Part shown: positions 8,966 through 17,678 of the stretch, one piece after another
Layout: every line of letters begins with the position of its first letter
Position numbering within the stretch: position 1 is the stretch's first letter
Assembly: GCA_001485605.1 (NCBI GenBank)
Contig: FAON01000007.1
Span: forward strand, 124,001-188,000
Direction: 5' to 3'
Length of the DNA stretch: 64,000 nt
DNA from: Candidatus Kryptobacter tengchongensis
Lineage (GTDB): Bacteria > Bacteroidota > Ignavibacteria > Kryptoniales > Kryptoniaceae
The notes under the pieces: model-generated
Seen by the model: only the letters and a program-made list of their open reading frames with translations
Databases searched by the model: none
What the model was told of the DNA's origin: nothing
Program-made: the position numbers and the translations under genes

Positions 8966-9439
8966 ATGAAGCCAAATATTGGAATCTCGGAACAAAACCT
9001 TGAAGGCGTGATAAAAATTTTAAGCACCTTACTTGCTGATGAATATGTCCTTTACACAAAAGCAAGAAATTATCACTGGAATGTAGTCGGAATGCAATTT
9101 AATGATCTGCACAAATTCTTTCAAACCTTATATGAAGAATTGAATGAATATGTTGACGATGTAGCCGAGAGAATTCGCACCCTCGGTGGTAATGCAATCG
9201 GAACATTGAAAGAATTTCTTGAAGCTACGAGATTGAAAGAACATCCAGGCGAATACCCGGATGCTAAAACAATGCTTTCAAATCTCCTTAACGACTACGA
9301 AACCATTATAAGAAATTTAAGAAACGATATAGTAACCGTTAGCGAAAAGTATCAAGATCTTGGGACAGCTGATTTCTTAACGGAACTTATGGAAAAACAT
9401 GAAAAAACTGCCTGGATGTTGAGAGCATTTTTGTCGTGA
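8966..9439 (+). CDS. dps: Dps-family ferritin-like DNA-protection protein
   Basis: 157 residues, the usual Dps length. The protein forms a 12-subunit shell that oxidises Fe(II) with peroxide and stores it. Inter-subunit ferroxidase residues can be placed at His37 (RNYHWNV), His49 (DLHKFF), Asp64/65 and Glu68 (VDDVAER). The N-terminus is short, with few lysines for DNA binding. It lies in the peroxide-defence cluster 21 bp after the CCG protein, and a GC-rich hairpin follows it. Confidence 0.93.
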   Translation: MKPNIGISEQNLEGVIKILSTLLADEYVLYTKARNYHWNVVGMQFNDLHKFFQTLYEELNEYVDDVAERIRTLGGNAIGTLKEFLEATRLKEHPGEYPDAKTMLSNLLNDYETIIRNLRNDIVTVSEKYQDLGTADFLTELMEKHEKTAWMLRAFLS

Positions 9440-9455
9440 AAAATTAAGTCTGCTT

Positions 9456-9474
9456 GAGGGGGCTTTGCCCCCTC
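9456..9474 (+). terminator. Hairpin after dps
   Basis: An 8-bp perfect stem GAGGGGGC / GCCCCCTC with a 3-base loop, 17 bases after the dps stop. No U-run follows, so it may instead stabilise the upstream transcript or slow the polymerase between dps and the DUF3501 gene. Confidence 0.6.
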
Positions 9475-9516
9475 CTTGCTAAAACACAAATACATAAAAA
9501 CAAATAGAAAAGTAAA

Positions 9517-10107
9517 ATGAAGAAAATTGAACTTGCAGAGGTAAAGAATATATACGAATACGAGAAGATAAGGGAGGATTTTAGAAGATACATAATTGAA
9601 CTCAAAAAGCGTCGCAGGGTTGAGGTCGGCGATAGAGTCTCGTTAGTCTTTGAAAACAGGGATACGGTGCTTTTCCAAATTCAGGAAATGATGAGGGCTG
9701 AACGAATGGTAGACGATAATGAAATAAAATTTGAAGTTGATACCTATAACGAACTTATTCCCGATAAAAATGAAATTAGTGCAACTCTTTTTATTGAGGT
9801 TGATGATCCTCAACTTTTGCGCCCTGTGCTTGATAGCTTCATAGGGCTTGACAGAGGTAATTATGTTTACCTGCAAATAGCCGATAAGCATAAAATCTAT
9901 GCTGAATTTGAAGAGGGACACAGCAAAGAAGACAGGATAAGCGCTGTTCATTTTATAAAATTCAAATTCAAACCTGAGCAAATTAACGATCTTAAAAATT
10001 TTGATAATGAAATTAGGCTTGTGATTGATCATCCAAATTACAAAGCTTCAACGCTCATAAATGATGAAACGAGAAAAGAACTCATTAAAGATTTAGAATC
10101 AGATTAA
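9517..10107 (+). CDS. DUF3501 family protein
   Basis: 196 residues with recognisable DUF3501 stretches: KKRRRVEVGDRVSLVFENRD (about 31-50), QIQEMMRAER (about 56-65), YNELIPDKNEISATLFIE and a terminal IDHPNYKAS. No catalytic motif, signal peptide or membrane segment is visible. The family's biochemical role is unknown to me. It recurs beside rubrerythrin and CCG-domain oxidoreductases, and here it sits between dps and perR. That points to a part in peroxide or iron handling. Confidence 0.9.
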   Translation: MKKIELAEVKNIYEYEKIREDFRRYIIELKKRRRVEVGDRVSLVFENRDTVLFQIQEMMRAERMVDDNEIKFEVDTYNELIPDKNEISATLFIEVDDPQLLRPVLDSFIGLDRGNYVYLQIADKHKIYAEFEEGHSKEDRISAVHFIKFKFKPEQINDLKNFDNEIRLVIDHPNYKASTLINDETRKELIKDLESD

Positions 10108-10127
10108 AAATTTACAGGTGCTATCCG

Positions 10128-10526
10128 ATGGCAAGTCGCAGAGGTAGCAAACAAAGGGAAGCGATCCTTAGAATTCTTCAAAGCACAGATATTCATCCAA
10201 CCGCCGACTGGATATATGACCAAGTCCGCAAAGTGATACCGAATATAAGTCTTGGGACTGTATATAGAAATTTAAATCTTTTAAGAGAAGAGGGATTAAT
10301 TCGTGAGGTTACGATACATGGTTCATCAAGTGCAAGATACGATGCAAATCTTGAACCACATCATCACTTTATTTGCTTAAGGTGTAACTCGGTTTACGAT
10401 TTGCCTATTCATGGGGCAAATTTGAATGTTGAATCTTACCTTGGTGGGAAAAATTTTGAGGTTAAATTTGTTAAGTTAGATATTTTCGGGATCTGCGATA
10501 AATGTCGTTCTGAAGGAACAAATTAA
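10128..10526 (+). CDS. perR: PerR-type peroxide-sensing repressor (Fur family)
   Basis: 132 residues with an N-terminal winged helix (SLGTVYRNLNLLREEGLI) and a C-terminal metal-binding dimer domain. A structural Cys4 zinc site is formed by Cys83/Cys86 and Cys123/Cys126. Regulatory metal ligands align with Bacillus PerR His37/Asp85/His91/His93/Asp104 as His23 (HPTAD), Asp72, His78, His80 and Asp91. The aspartate at 72 favours PerR over Fur, which usually has glutamate there. Metal-catalysed histidine oxidation by peroxide would relieve repression. It closes the cluster whose first promoter carries a PerR-like box, suggesting autoregulation. Confidence 0.9.
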   Translation: MASRRGSKQREAILRILQSTDIHPTADWIYDQVRKVIPNISLGTVYRNLNLLREEGLIREVTIHGSSSARYDANLEPHHHFICLRCNSVYDLPIHGANLNVESYLGGKNFEVKFVKLDIFGICDKCRSEGTN

Positions 10527-10533
10527 AAACAAG

Positions 10534-10560
10534 GGCGACCGAAAAATGGTCGCCTTTTTT
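10534..10560 (+). terminator. Intrinsic terminator after perR
   Basis: A 7-bp perfect stem GGCGACC / GGTCGCC (10534-10540 with 10548-10554), 7-nt loop, then TTTTTT. It ends the peroxide-defence cluster. Confidence 0.92.
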
Positions 10561-10594
10561 ATTTTGACCTAAAGCACAAACCTCAAAGGGGGAC

Positions 10595-10623
10595 TTGATA
10601 TTTGTCCTTAAATTACTTAAAAT
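10595..10623 (+). promoter_or_regulatory. Sigma-70-type promoter of the transglutaminase/TPR gene
   Basis: TTGATA (10595-10600), 17-bp spacer, TAAAAT (10618-10623), one mismatch per hexamer. It is placed 38 bp before the ATG at 10661, with a GAGGT ribosome site between. Confidence 0.55.
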
Positions 10624-10660
10624 TATGATGGATCAAAAAATCAAATTGTGAGGTCAAATC

Positions 10661-13216
10661 ATGAAGTATTTTCCATTCATCGGAGTTTTTTTGATTTTAT
10701 TTATCTCATCCACTTTTTCGCAGGATGTTGAAAAAGCTACAAAACGAATGACACAACCAGAAGTTATGGTTGTGATTGATGAAATTGTTGATGGTAATTT
10801 CACAGGGACGAGAACAATTGCTTCAAGCATTGAGAATGAACTTTTAAAAGAGGGTTTTAAGGTTATTGACTATACTGTTTTTGAAATGATAAGAGCAAGG
10901 GAACTTGAACAAGCTGAGGGAAATCCTGAAAAGGCAAAGGAATATGAAAATCGCTTCGGTGCGGAGATAATTATACTTGGATATGCAAACGCCGAATATG
11001 GAGGGGAATCCGAATTTTACGATGTTAAGCAACATAAATATACTGGACAAGTTGATATTAAAATCATTTACACAGATACAGGTGAATTGCTTGGCTCTGT
11101 GACTGCAAGCGATAGAAAATTTGCTCAAGATAAAAAAGGAGCTGTCAATTCTCTCTTTAGATCCCTCGCCAACAAAGTCTCAAAAAATGTCGTATCAAGA
11201 ATTAAAGAAAGATTAAAAGAGGAAGAACAAGTTAAAAAAATTGAGATCGCAGTTTATGGAATTTCACCTGATAGAGCAATTCAAATTGAATCCGAACTTC
11301 AACAATCAATACCATCAATTAAAGCTTTAAAGTATAAATTTTTTGACACAAATGTTCTTGTTTTTGATGCCCTTATCGCAGGTGAAGAACAGTTTAGAAA
11401 GGAACTTGTAAGTTACGGAAAACTTAAAATTGTAAAACTTACTTCAAAACGATTAACTTTATCACCACCAGAAAAAGAAACCGAAGCGAAAACGACGGTT
11501 GGAGAAGCTTTTTTGGATATAACCGACTTCTCAATTCTCCCGATATTCCCATCACAATATAACTTTTACGCATATAATCCAATAGGTCAAATCACAATTG
11601 AAAATTCATCAAAAAGTGAAATTCGCAATGTCAAGGTTTCGGTTTTAATCCCTGATTTTATGAAAATGCCGAGCGAAATTGTTGTTCAAACGATAAAGCC
11701 AAATTCAAAACAACAGATCCCAGTTCCAATAACTCTTGATATTTCTTCCCTTCTCAAATTAAGTGAAAACTTAATTTCGCAAGCCCAGGCAAAAATTACT
11801 TATACAGTTGCTGGTAAAGTTCAGGAGAGAAGTTTATCAAAACCCGTCGCCATTTACAACCGCAATGCGATTTCATGGAGGGTTCCTGAATCAGTTTGCT
11901 CATTTGTGACCCCGAGCGATGAAATTGTCAAGGAGTTCGCAAGACTTGTTCTTGGTTCTGTAAATTTAAAAGATACCGAACTACCGAGAAACATTCTAAA
12001 TGCCATGGTTATTTACAATGCGGTGCGCACATACGGTATAAAATATGTCTCTGACCCGTGGAAAGTTTCGGGTAATGAAATACTTGACAATGTTTATTTT
12101 CCAAGAGAGCTTCTTTACTATAGAACGGGTGATTGCGATGATCATGCAATTTTGCTTGCTTCCTTGCTTGAAAGCGTCGGGATCAGAAGTGCCTTCATTT
12201 TGACATCGGATCACATCTTCATGATGTTTGACACAGGCATACCGCACAAGAACGCTCATCTTGTGAGTTTCAACCCGTATGATTACATAATTTACGACGG
12301 GAATGTATGGATTCCTATTGAGACCACACTTATCACTGAACCATTCGCAACTGCATGGAAAACAGGTGCTGAACAATATTATAAGCTCGGTGGTGTTACA
12401 AAACTTACCTCCGATCCAAAAGCTGGTATATCTTTAAAATCTGGAAATATTTACATCATTGATATACACAAAGGATGGAAAAATTATCCGCCGGTAAATG
12501 TTGAAGCTCTTGCTAAACCCCAGACCAAACCCGATATTACCCTGATTTCCTCAACCACTCAAAATGATATCGCACAGTTTAAAGAAATTTACAAACAAAC
12601 GCTAAATGATATTGTAAAATCCCTTGCATCAAAAGGTGATGAGGTTTCAATGAATAAACTTGCGAGGATTTTTATCCTTTTTGATAAATATGATGATGCA
12701 GAAAAATTTATCTCAAAGTTCTCGGGCTCAATAACTTACAACTCGCTTGGAAATATCTACTTCCTCAAAAACGAGCCTCAAAAAGCGCTTGATTTCTATA
12801 AAAAGAGCACCGATATTGATCCCAATGATGGTGGAGTATATCTTAACATAGGACTTCTATTCTATCTTAACGATGATCCTGAAACCGCAAAGCAATTTTT
12901 TGAGTTAGCTATATCAAAGTTTGAATCACCTCAAAAAGCATATGAAACGCTTGGCATTGAAGATATTTTAAGGGAACTTGGAGAAGTTGCGGGAGAGAAA
13001 AAAGATGTTTCAAAAAAGCAGATTTCAAAAGAAGAATTAAAAAAACTAATTGAAGAAGCATCAAGGACATCTATACAGCAAACGAAAAAAGGAAAAGAAT
13101 ACAAAAAAGAGGAAATCTTTGAGAAGGGACAAAATGTTTTCGTCTTTGGAGGAAGAAGAGGTGCTGACCCAACGCAATTGCAAACGGTTAAATCATTGCT
13201 CTACTGGAAATTTTAA
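10661..13216 (+). CDS. Secreted multidomain protein: CsgG/LPP20-like N-terminus, transglutaminase-like core, TPR repeats
   Basis: 851 residues. A signal peptide (1-20, ending FSQ) exports it. Residues 30-265 look like the assembly-type alpha/beta domains seen in CsgG, LPP20 and FlgT-like proteins. Residues 295-400 form a beta-sandwich-like region. A transglutaminase/papain-like core follows with Cys492 (TGDCDDH) and His518 (SDHIFMMFD). TPR-like repeats fill about 690-790, and the C-terminus is lysine- and glutamate-rich. It would act in the periplasm or at the outer membrane, perhaps as a peptidase or scaffold. The CHASE2 cyclase gene follows 86 bp downstream and may be cotranscribed. I cannot name the family. 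Confidence 0.8.
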   Translation: MKYFPFIGVFLILFISSTFSQDVEKATKRMTQPEVMVVIDEIVDGNFTGTRTIASSIENELLKEGFKVIDYTVFEMIRARELEQAEGNPEKAKEYENRFGAEIIILGYANAEYGGESEFYDVKQHKYTGQVDIKIIYTDTGELLGSVTASDRKFAQDKKGAVNSLFRSLANKVSKNVVSRIKERLKEEEQVKKIEIAVYGISPDRAIQIESELQQSIPSIKALKYKFFDTNVLVFDALIAGEEQFRKELVSYGKLKIVKLTSKRLTLSPPEKETEAKTTVGEAFLDITDFSILPIFPSQYNFYAYNPIGQITIENSSKSEIRNVKVSVLIPDFMKMPSEIVVQTIKPNSKQQIPVPITLDISSLLKLSENLISQAQAKITYTVAGKVQERSLSKPVAIYNRNAISWRVPESVCSFVTPSDEIVKEFARLVLGSVNLKDTELPRNILNAMVIYNAVRTYGIKYVSDPWKVSGNEILDNVYFPRELLYYRTGDCDDHAILLASLLESVGIRSAFILTSDHIFMMFDTGIPHKNAHLVSFNPYDYIIYDGNVWIPIETTLITEPFATAWKTGAEQYYKLGGVTKLTSDPKAGISLKSGNIYIIDIHKGWKNYPPVNVEALAKPQTKPDITLISSTTQNDIAQFKEIYKQTLNDIVKSLASKGDEVSMNKLARIFILFDKYDDAEKFISKFSGSITYNSLGNIYFLKNEPQKALDFYKKSTDIDPNDGGVYLNIGLLFYLNDDPETAKQFFELAISKFESPQKAYETLGIEDILRELGEVAGEKKDVSKKQISKEELKKLIEEASRTSIQQTKKGKEYKKEEIFEKGQNVFVFGGRRGADPTQLQTVKSLLYWKF

Positions 13217-13302
13217 CTGAGTTTTTATTTTGAGTTTTATCATCCTGAAGTTTAAATTTACACTGAAGATATTTTCCTTCAAAATTTTCCAGATGAGAAA
13301 AA

Positions 13303-15468
13303 ATGAAACTTTTTCAAAAGAAAAGAGTTCAGTATGCCCCGTTTGGCGTTCTTTTTGCAAGCTTCTCAATTCTTCTGTCTATTCTTTTTTTCAAGACCAA
13401 TATATTCGGAGACATCTTTAAAGCACTTGAGTATAAATCGCTTGATATGATGTTCAAAGCCAGGGGTTCAATCCTTCCAAATCCAAACTTGATCGTAGTT
13501 AAAATTGATGAGAGAGAACTTATTGACTTTGGATATCCAATCCCGCATAATATCACCGCTCAAGCAATTTATTACATGACCGAAGCAGGGGCTAAAGCCA
13601 TTGGTATAGACCTTTTCATTAACAAACAAATTGATGAAAATTTTAACAAGCTTCTTGTTTATTCTGTTGAGCATTCAAATGTTTTTCTTGCAGTTGGACC
13701 ATATAGACCTTCAGGGATAAGCGATGCTGAGCTTGACCTTTACATTGATAGCCTCGTTCATCACAAAATAAACCACTGGGGCATTCCAATCCAACCTGAG
13801 TTGAGACAGTATTTTCACCGTTCTGTTACATTTGCCGGGAAATCATTTGATGAGCTCGTTGATGCTTCACACGGAATTGGACATGTTGCAATTTTACCTG
13901 ATTTTGACGGAGTCCAACGCCGTATACCATTATTTGTTGAGTATGCTGGTAAAATTTATCCATCGCTTGGAGTTGTGCTTGCGTTTGAACATCTTGGGAT
14001 TGATTATAAAAAGGTCAACATCGTTAAAAAGAGAAATGAGATCATCTTTGATTTTGATGGGTTTAAAATTCCGACAACTTTAAAATCAGAACTTTATATA
14101 AATTATACTGGACCAGATACAATTTTCAGACAGGTTTCACTTTATAAAGTGATTGAAGCTGGGATGAAAGGTGACGCTGAGTTCCTTTCACAATTTAAAA
14201 ACGCAATTGTAATAATAGGTCCGACCGCACGCTCAGTTGGAGATCTCGGACCAAACCCCTTTTCCGAAAAATCTCCAAATGTTTTTATACACGCAAATGT
14301 ATTTAACACAATCGTATCCAAAAACTTTATACGACCTGTTAGCTGGCGTGTTCAGCTCTTTATAATGGTGATCTTAACTTTGATAGTTGGTGTATCAGGT
14401 TTTATAACGAGATTTCATAATAGTTTGCTTTTGACGATTGCGATTTTAATTGGTTATCTTGCCTTTTCGTTTTTATCCTTCACACAACTATTAAGATGGT
14501 TTTATAATGCTGAACCAATACTTAGCATTTTACTTTGCTATATATCTTCAGTAAGTTTTCTAACATTCAAGGAGAATAAGCAGAAGCAACAGATAAGAAG
14601 CATGTTTGAAAAGTATGTTGACGCATCGGTTGTTGATAAATTGATTGAAAATCCAGAGCTTATGGCTTTGGGTGGTGAGGAAAGAGAGCTTACAATTTTG
14701 TTCAGCGATATTCAAGGTTTTACAACAATGAGCGAAAAATTAACTCCACATCAACTTGTCACGCTTTTAAATGAATTACTTGATGAATTATCACTAATAA
14801 TCTTTAAAAACAGAGGGACGATAGATAAATACATTGGGGATGCGATAATGGCTTTCTGGGGAGCTCCAGTGCCAGATGAAAATCACGCTTATAACGCATG
14901 CATCACCGCCCTTGAAATGCAGGAAAAATTAAAAGAACTTCGTGAAAAATGGAAAAAACTCGGACGACCAGAAATAAAAATGAGAATCGGAATTAACACG
15001 GGCAAAGTAATCGTTGGAAATATGGGCTCTAAAGTAAAATTTAATTATACTGTAATCGGAGATGATGTCAATCTTGCGTCACGACTTGAGGGAGCAAATA
15101 AAGAATACGGAACAAATATAATGATAGGCGAATCAACTTATGAAAAAGTTAAAGATAAATTTATAGTCAGAGAGCTTGATCTTATTGTCGTAAAAGGAAA
15201 GACTGAGCCAGTGAGAGTTTATGAATTAATTGCTCCCGCCAACGATACATTGCCTGATGATATGAAAAAATTTATTGAAATCTATCACTCCGCACTTGAA
15301 CTTTATCGTTCAATGGAGTGGGATAAAGCAATTGAAAAGTTTATGCAAGCGCTTGAATTTCATCCAAATGATTATACCTGTAAATTATATATTCAGCGTT
15401 GCCTATATTTCAAGGAAACTCCACCACCACCAGATTGGGCTGGTGTATTTGTGATGCAAACCAAGTAA
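13303..15468 (+). CDS. Membrane adenylate/guanylate cyclase with CHASE2 sensor
   Basis: 721 residues. An N-terminal membrane segment (about 14-32) precedes an extracytoplasmic CHASE2 sensor (about 40-340). Two or three membrane helices (about 348-420) follow, then a class III nucleotide cyclase domain (about 455-630). Metal-binding aspartates are Asp469 (LFSDIQGF) and Asp513 (YIGDAIMAFWG). The transition-state pair Asn590 and Arg594 is present (DDVNLASRLEG), so the domain should be active. The C-terminus has a TPR-like segment. Lys509 is compatible with ATP use. Gene order suggests the preceding secreted protein may belong to the same signalling unit. The ligand is unknown. Confidence 0.92.
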   Translation: MKLFQKKRVQYAPFGVLFASFSILLSILFFKTNIFGDIFKALEYKSLDMMFKARGSILPNPNLIVVKIDERELIDFGYPIPHNITAQAIYYMTEAGAKAIGIDLFINKQIDENFNKLLVYSVEHSNVFLAVGPYRPSGISDAELDLYIDSLVHHKINHWGIPIQPELRQYFHRSVTFAGKSFDELVDASHGIGHVAILPDFDGVQRRIPLFVEYAGKIYPSLGVVLAFEHLGIDYKKVNIVKKRNEIIFDFDGFKIPTTLKSELYINYTGPDTIFRQVSLYKVIEAGMKGDAEFLSQFKNAIVIIGPTARSVGDLGPNPFSEKSPNVFIHANVFNTIVSKNFIRPVSWRVQLFIMVILTLIVGVSGFITRFHNSLLLTIAILIGYLAFSFLSFTQLLRWFYNAEPILSILLCYISSVSFLTFKENKQKQQIRSMFEKYVDASVVDKLIENPELMALGGEERELTILFSDIQGFTTMSEKLTPHQLVTLLNELLDELSLIIFKNRGTIDKYIGDAIMAFWGAPVPDENHAYNACITALEMQEKLKELREKWKKLGRPEIKMRIGINTGKVIVGNMGSKVKFNYTVIGDDVNLASRLEGANKEYGTNIMIGESTYEKVKDKFIVRELDLIVVKGKTEPVRVYELIAPANDTLPDDMKKFIEIYHSALELYRSMEWDKAIEKFMQALEFHPNDYTCKLYIQRCLYFKETPPPPDWAGVFVMQTK

Positions 15469-15482
15469 AATTTACCCCACCT

Positions 15483-16268
15483 ATGGAATTCAACGAAAAA
15501 AGCATATCAACTAATCTTAACACAAAAATTTTTGGAAAGAGAATTTTTTTCTTCAAAAGCATAAAATCAACAATGGATTATGCGAAAAAAATTGCCGAAA
15601 GAGATGAACCCGAAGGAACAGTTATAATTGCAGATTACCAATCGCACGGACGAGGTAGATTTGGAAGGATATGGAAATCAGAGCCAGGGAAAAATATACT
15701 TATGTCAATAATTTTGCGTCCCACAATCCCACTTGAAAAGTTTTCTATACTTCCCTTTTTATTTTCCGTTTCGGTTGCAGAAGCGATTGAAAAAAATACC
15801 AATCTTAAAATCACCACAAAATGGCCAAATGACCTCCTGATAAACAATAGAAAATTTTGCGGGATCTTAATGGAAGCATCAATTACAGCTGACAAAGGTG
15901 ATTTCGTCATCCTTGGCATCGGAATAAATGTCAATCAAAGTGAATTTCCAAAAGAAATTCAAGATTATGCAACTTCGCTTTACCTTTCAACCGGGAAAGT
16001 TTACGATAGAGCTGAACTCACAAAAGATATACTTCGCCAAATTGAAGTAGATTATGAAAAACTTAACAAAGATAGAGACTTTAAATCGGTAATTGAAAGA
16101 TGGAAAAAAAGATGCACAATGCTTGGTCAAAAAATTACGGTGATACAATCTGGAAAAACAATAACTGGGAAAGCAATTGATATTGATGAAACTGGTTTTC
16201 TTCTTCTTGAGGATGAAACTTCAAAAATAATTAAATTATCATCCGGTGATGTTACCGTTGTCAAATGA
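15483..16268 (+). CDS. birA: Biotin--[acetyl-CoA carboxylase] ligase, short BirA without DNA-binding domain
   Basis: 261 residues. It activates biotin to biotinyl-AMP and attaches it to carboxylase carrier domains. Signature motifs are GRGRFGR (56-62) with a following WKSEPGKN, and KWPNDLLINNRKFCGILME (about 113-131). The small C-terminal SH3-like domain is present. There is no N-terminal winged helix, so it is a non-regulatory type. I chose ATG 15483. Extending the frame back to 15399 would overlap the cyclase gene by 70 bases and add 28 residues unlike the family. Confidence 0.94.
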   Translation: MEFNEKSISTNLNTKIFGKRIFFFKSIKSTMDYAKKIAERDEPEGTVIIADYQSHGRGRFGRIWKSEPGKNILMSIILRPTIPLEKFSILPFLFSVSVAEAIEKNTNLKITTKWPNDLLINNRKFCGILMEASITADKGDFVILGIGINVNQSEFPKEIQDYATSLYLSTGKVYDRAELTKDILRQIEVDYEKLNKDRDFKSVIERWKKRCTMLGQKITVIQSGKTITGKAIDIDETGFLLLEDETSKIIKLSSGDVTVVK

Positions 16269-16274
16269 AGCTTC

Positions 16275-17063
16275 TTAAAACGATAAAAATTTTGCCGAAT
16301 TAATTAAATTGCGTGTATATGGATGTTTTGGGCTGGATAAAACCTCAAATGTTTCTCCGCTCTCTATAATTTTACCTCTGTGCATCACATAAACACGATT
16401 TGCTATTTCACTTATTATGCCGAAGTTGTGTGTTATCAAAAGGATTGAGGTTTTATTCTCAATTTGAAAAGATTTTATCAAATCAAGTATTTGAATTTGC
16501 GTTAAAGCATCAACAAGAGATGTTGGTTCATCTGCAATAATGAGTTTTGGTTTTGAAGCGAAAGCCATGGCTATCAATATCCTCTGCTTTAATCCACCTG
16601 AAAGTTGGTGTGGATATAGTTCATAAACTTTTTCAGGCTCACTTATCCCAATCCTTTCAAAAAGTTCAAGAACTTTCACCTTTGCGCTCTTTTTGTCAAC
16701 TCCAAATTGATTTTCAAAAACCTCCCTTACCTGCCTTCCAACAGTTAAAACAGGATTTAAAGAGTTTGTAACATCTTGAAAAATTATCCCTATTTCTTTC
16801 CCCCTGATGTTTTTTAGGTCTTCCTCATCCAGCTTTAAAATGTCAATTTCCCCTCGCCATAAAATCTCACCACTTACAATTCTCCCTGGAGGATCTATCA
16901 GCCTAACGATTGAAAGAGCGGTGACGCTTTTCCCACTACCAGATTCACCAATTAAAGCAACGATTTCACCTTCGTTTATTTCAAACGATATGCCGTCAAC
17001 TGCTTTGATTATTTTATCTTCAAGGAAAAAATAAGTTGCAAGATTTTTAACAGAAAGGATCAA
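16275..17063 (-). CDS. Oligopeptide/dipeptide ABC transporter ATP-binding protein (DppD/OppD-like), orphan
   Basis: 262 residues with Walker A GESGSGKS, signature LSGGLKQR, Walker B IIADEP with TSLVD, and the C-terminal KHPYTRNLI motif of peptide-importer ATPases. The usual DppD/OppD is about 320 residues, so the C-terminal extension is short. No permease, binding protein or partner ATPase is near, so its transporter must be elsewhere if it is functional. Its start overlaps the stop of the NlpC/P60 gene by 4 bp, suggesting translational coupling and perhaps a shared role in recycling cell-wall peptides. Confidence 0.9.
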   Translation of the reverse strand: MILSVKNLATYFFLEDKIIKAVDGISFEINEGEIVALIGESGSGKSVTALSIVRLIDPPGRIVSGEILWRGEIDILKLDEEDLKNIRGKEIGIIFQDVTNSLNPVLTVGRQVREVFENQFGVDKKSAKVKVLELFERIGISEPEKVYELYPHQLSGGLKQRILIAMAFASKPKLIIADEPTSLVDALTQIQILDLIKSFQIENKTSILLITHNFGIISEIANRVYVMHRGKIIESGETFEVLSSPKHPYTRNLINSAKFLSF

Positions 17064-17623
17064 TTTGAACCAACCTCAATTATTCTTTTGGCTCCGTTAA
17101 ATCTTTTTCTGTAATATGTGCTGTAAATTGATGAGACAGTTACACCATCTTTCACACTTGCATGAGCAAATAAGCCGTTGCCAATGTAGATTCCAACATG
17201 TGATGCGACTCTCCCCGTTGTATTAAAAAATAAAAGATCTCCAACCTTCAAAGAATCAAGATTTCTAATCAATTTTCCAATTTTAAACTGTTCAAACGAT
17301 GACCTTGGCAACACAATTCCAAAGACATTTTTAAATACAATCATAACAAATGCGGAGCAATCAATCCCTTTATCGCCGTTTCCTCCCTTTCTGTAAGGAA
17401 TGCCGATGTAATTTAAAACCTCACGAACGATTGCCTCTTGAATCTCAGAATAAGATAAACTTTTAACGTCGTTCAAACTCACTTTAATATCATCTTCAAC
17501 TTCAATCTCTTTTATAATAAAATTTTCCGTGAGTTCTGAATTTTCCACATTTGAATATCTCACTGTTGAAGAGCAAGAAAGGATCAGCAAACAGAAGAAA
17601 ATAATTTTTCTCACTTTCCACAA
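17060..17623 (-). CDS. NlpC/P60-family cell-wall endopeptidase, probable lipoprotein
   Basis: 187 residues. The N-terminus has a signal peptide with a lipobox ending at Cys17 (ILSCSS). The NlpC/P60 domain (about 65-185) has catalytic Cys89 (GIDCSAFV) and His142 (SHVGIYIGNG), with His154 as a candidate third residue. Such enzymes cut peptidoglycan stem peptides, usually between D-Glu and the diamino acid. The gene is divided from rpoD upstream by a terminator and overlaps the peptide-ABC ATPase gene by 4 bp. Confidence 0.93.
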   Translation of the reverse strand: MWKVRKIIFFCLLILSCSSTVRYSNVENSELTENFIIKEIEVEDDIKVSLNDVKSLSYSEIQEAIVREVLNYIGIPYRKGGNGDKGIDCSAFVMIVFKNVFGIVLPRSSFEQFKIGKLIRNLDSLKVGDLLFFNTTGRVASHVGIYIGNGLFAHASVKDGVTVSSIYSTYYRKRFNGAKRIIEVGSN

Positions 17624-17642
17624 CTCAAGTTATTTTTGATAT

Positions 17643-17672
17643 AAAAAATCCCGACCGCCAATGGTCGGGATT
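17643..17672 (-). terminator. Intrinsic terminator of rpoD
   Basis: A 10-bp perfect stem AATCCCGACC / GGTCGGGATT (17647-17656 with 17663-17672) lies just past the rpoD stop at 17679. On the minus strand it runs into a T-rich tract. Confidence 0.92.
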
Positions 17673-17678
17673 AGTGAA

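Noticed and set aside
13230-13421. 63-codon frame overlapping the start of the cyclase gene
   Set aside because: Overlaps the cyclase N-terminus in another frame and has no ribosome site or family match.
15399-15482. N-terminal extension of birA
   Set aside because: It lies inside the cyclase gene in another frame and adds residues unlike the family; ATG 15483 gives the normal start.
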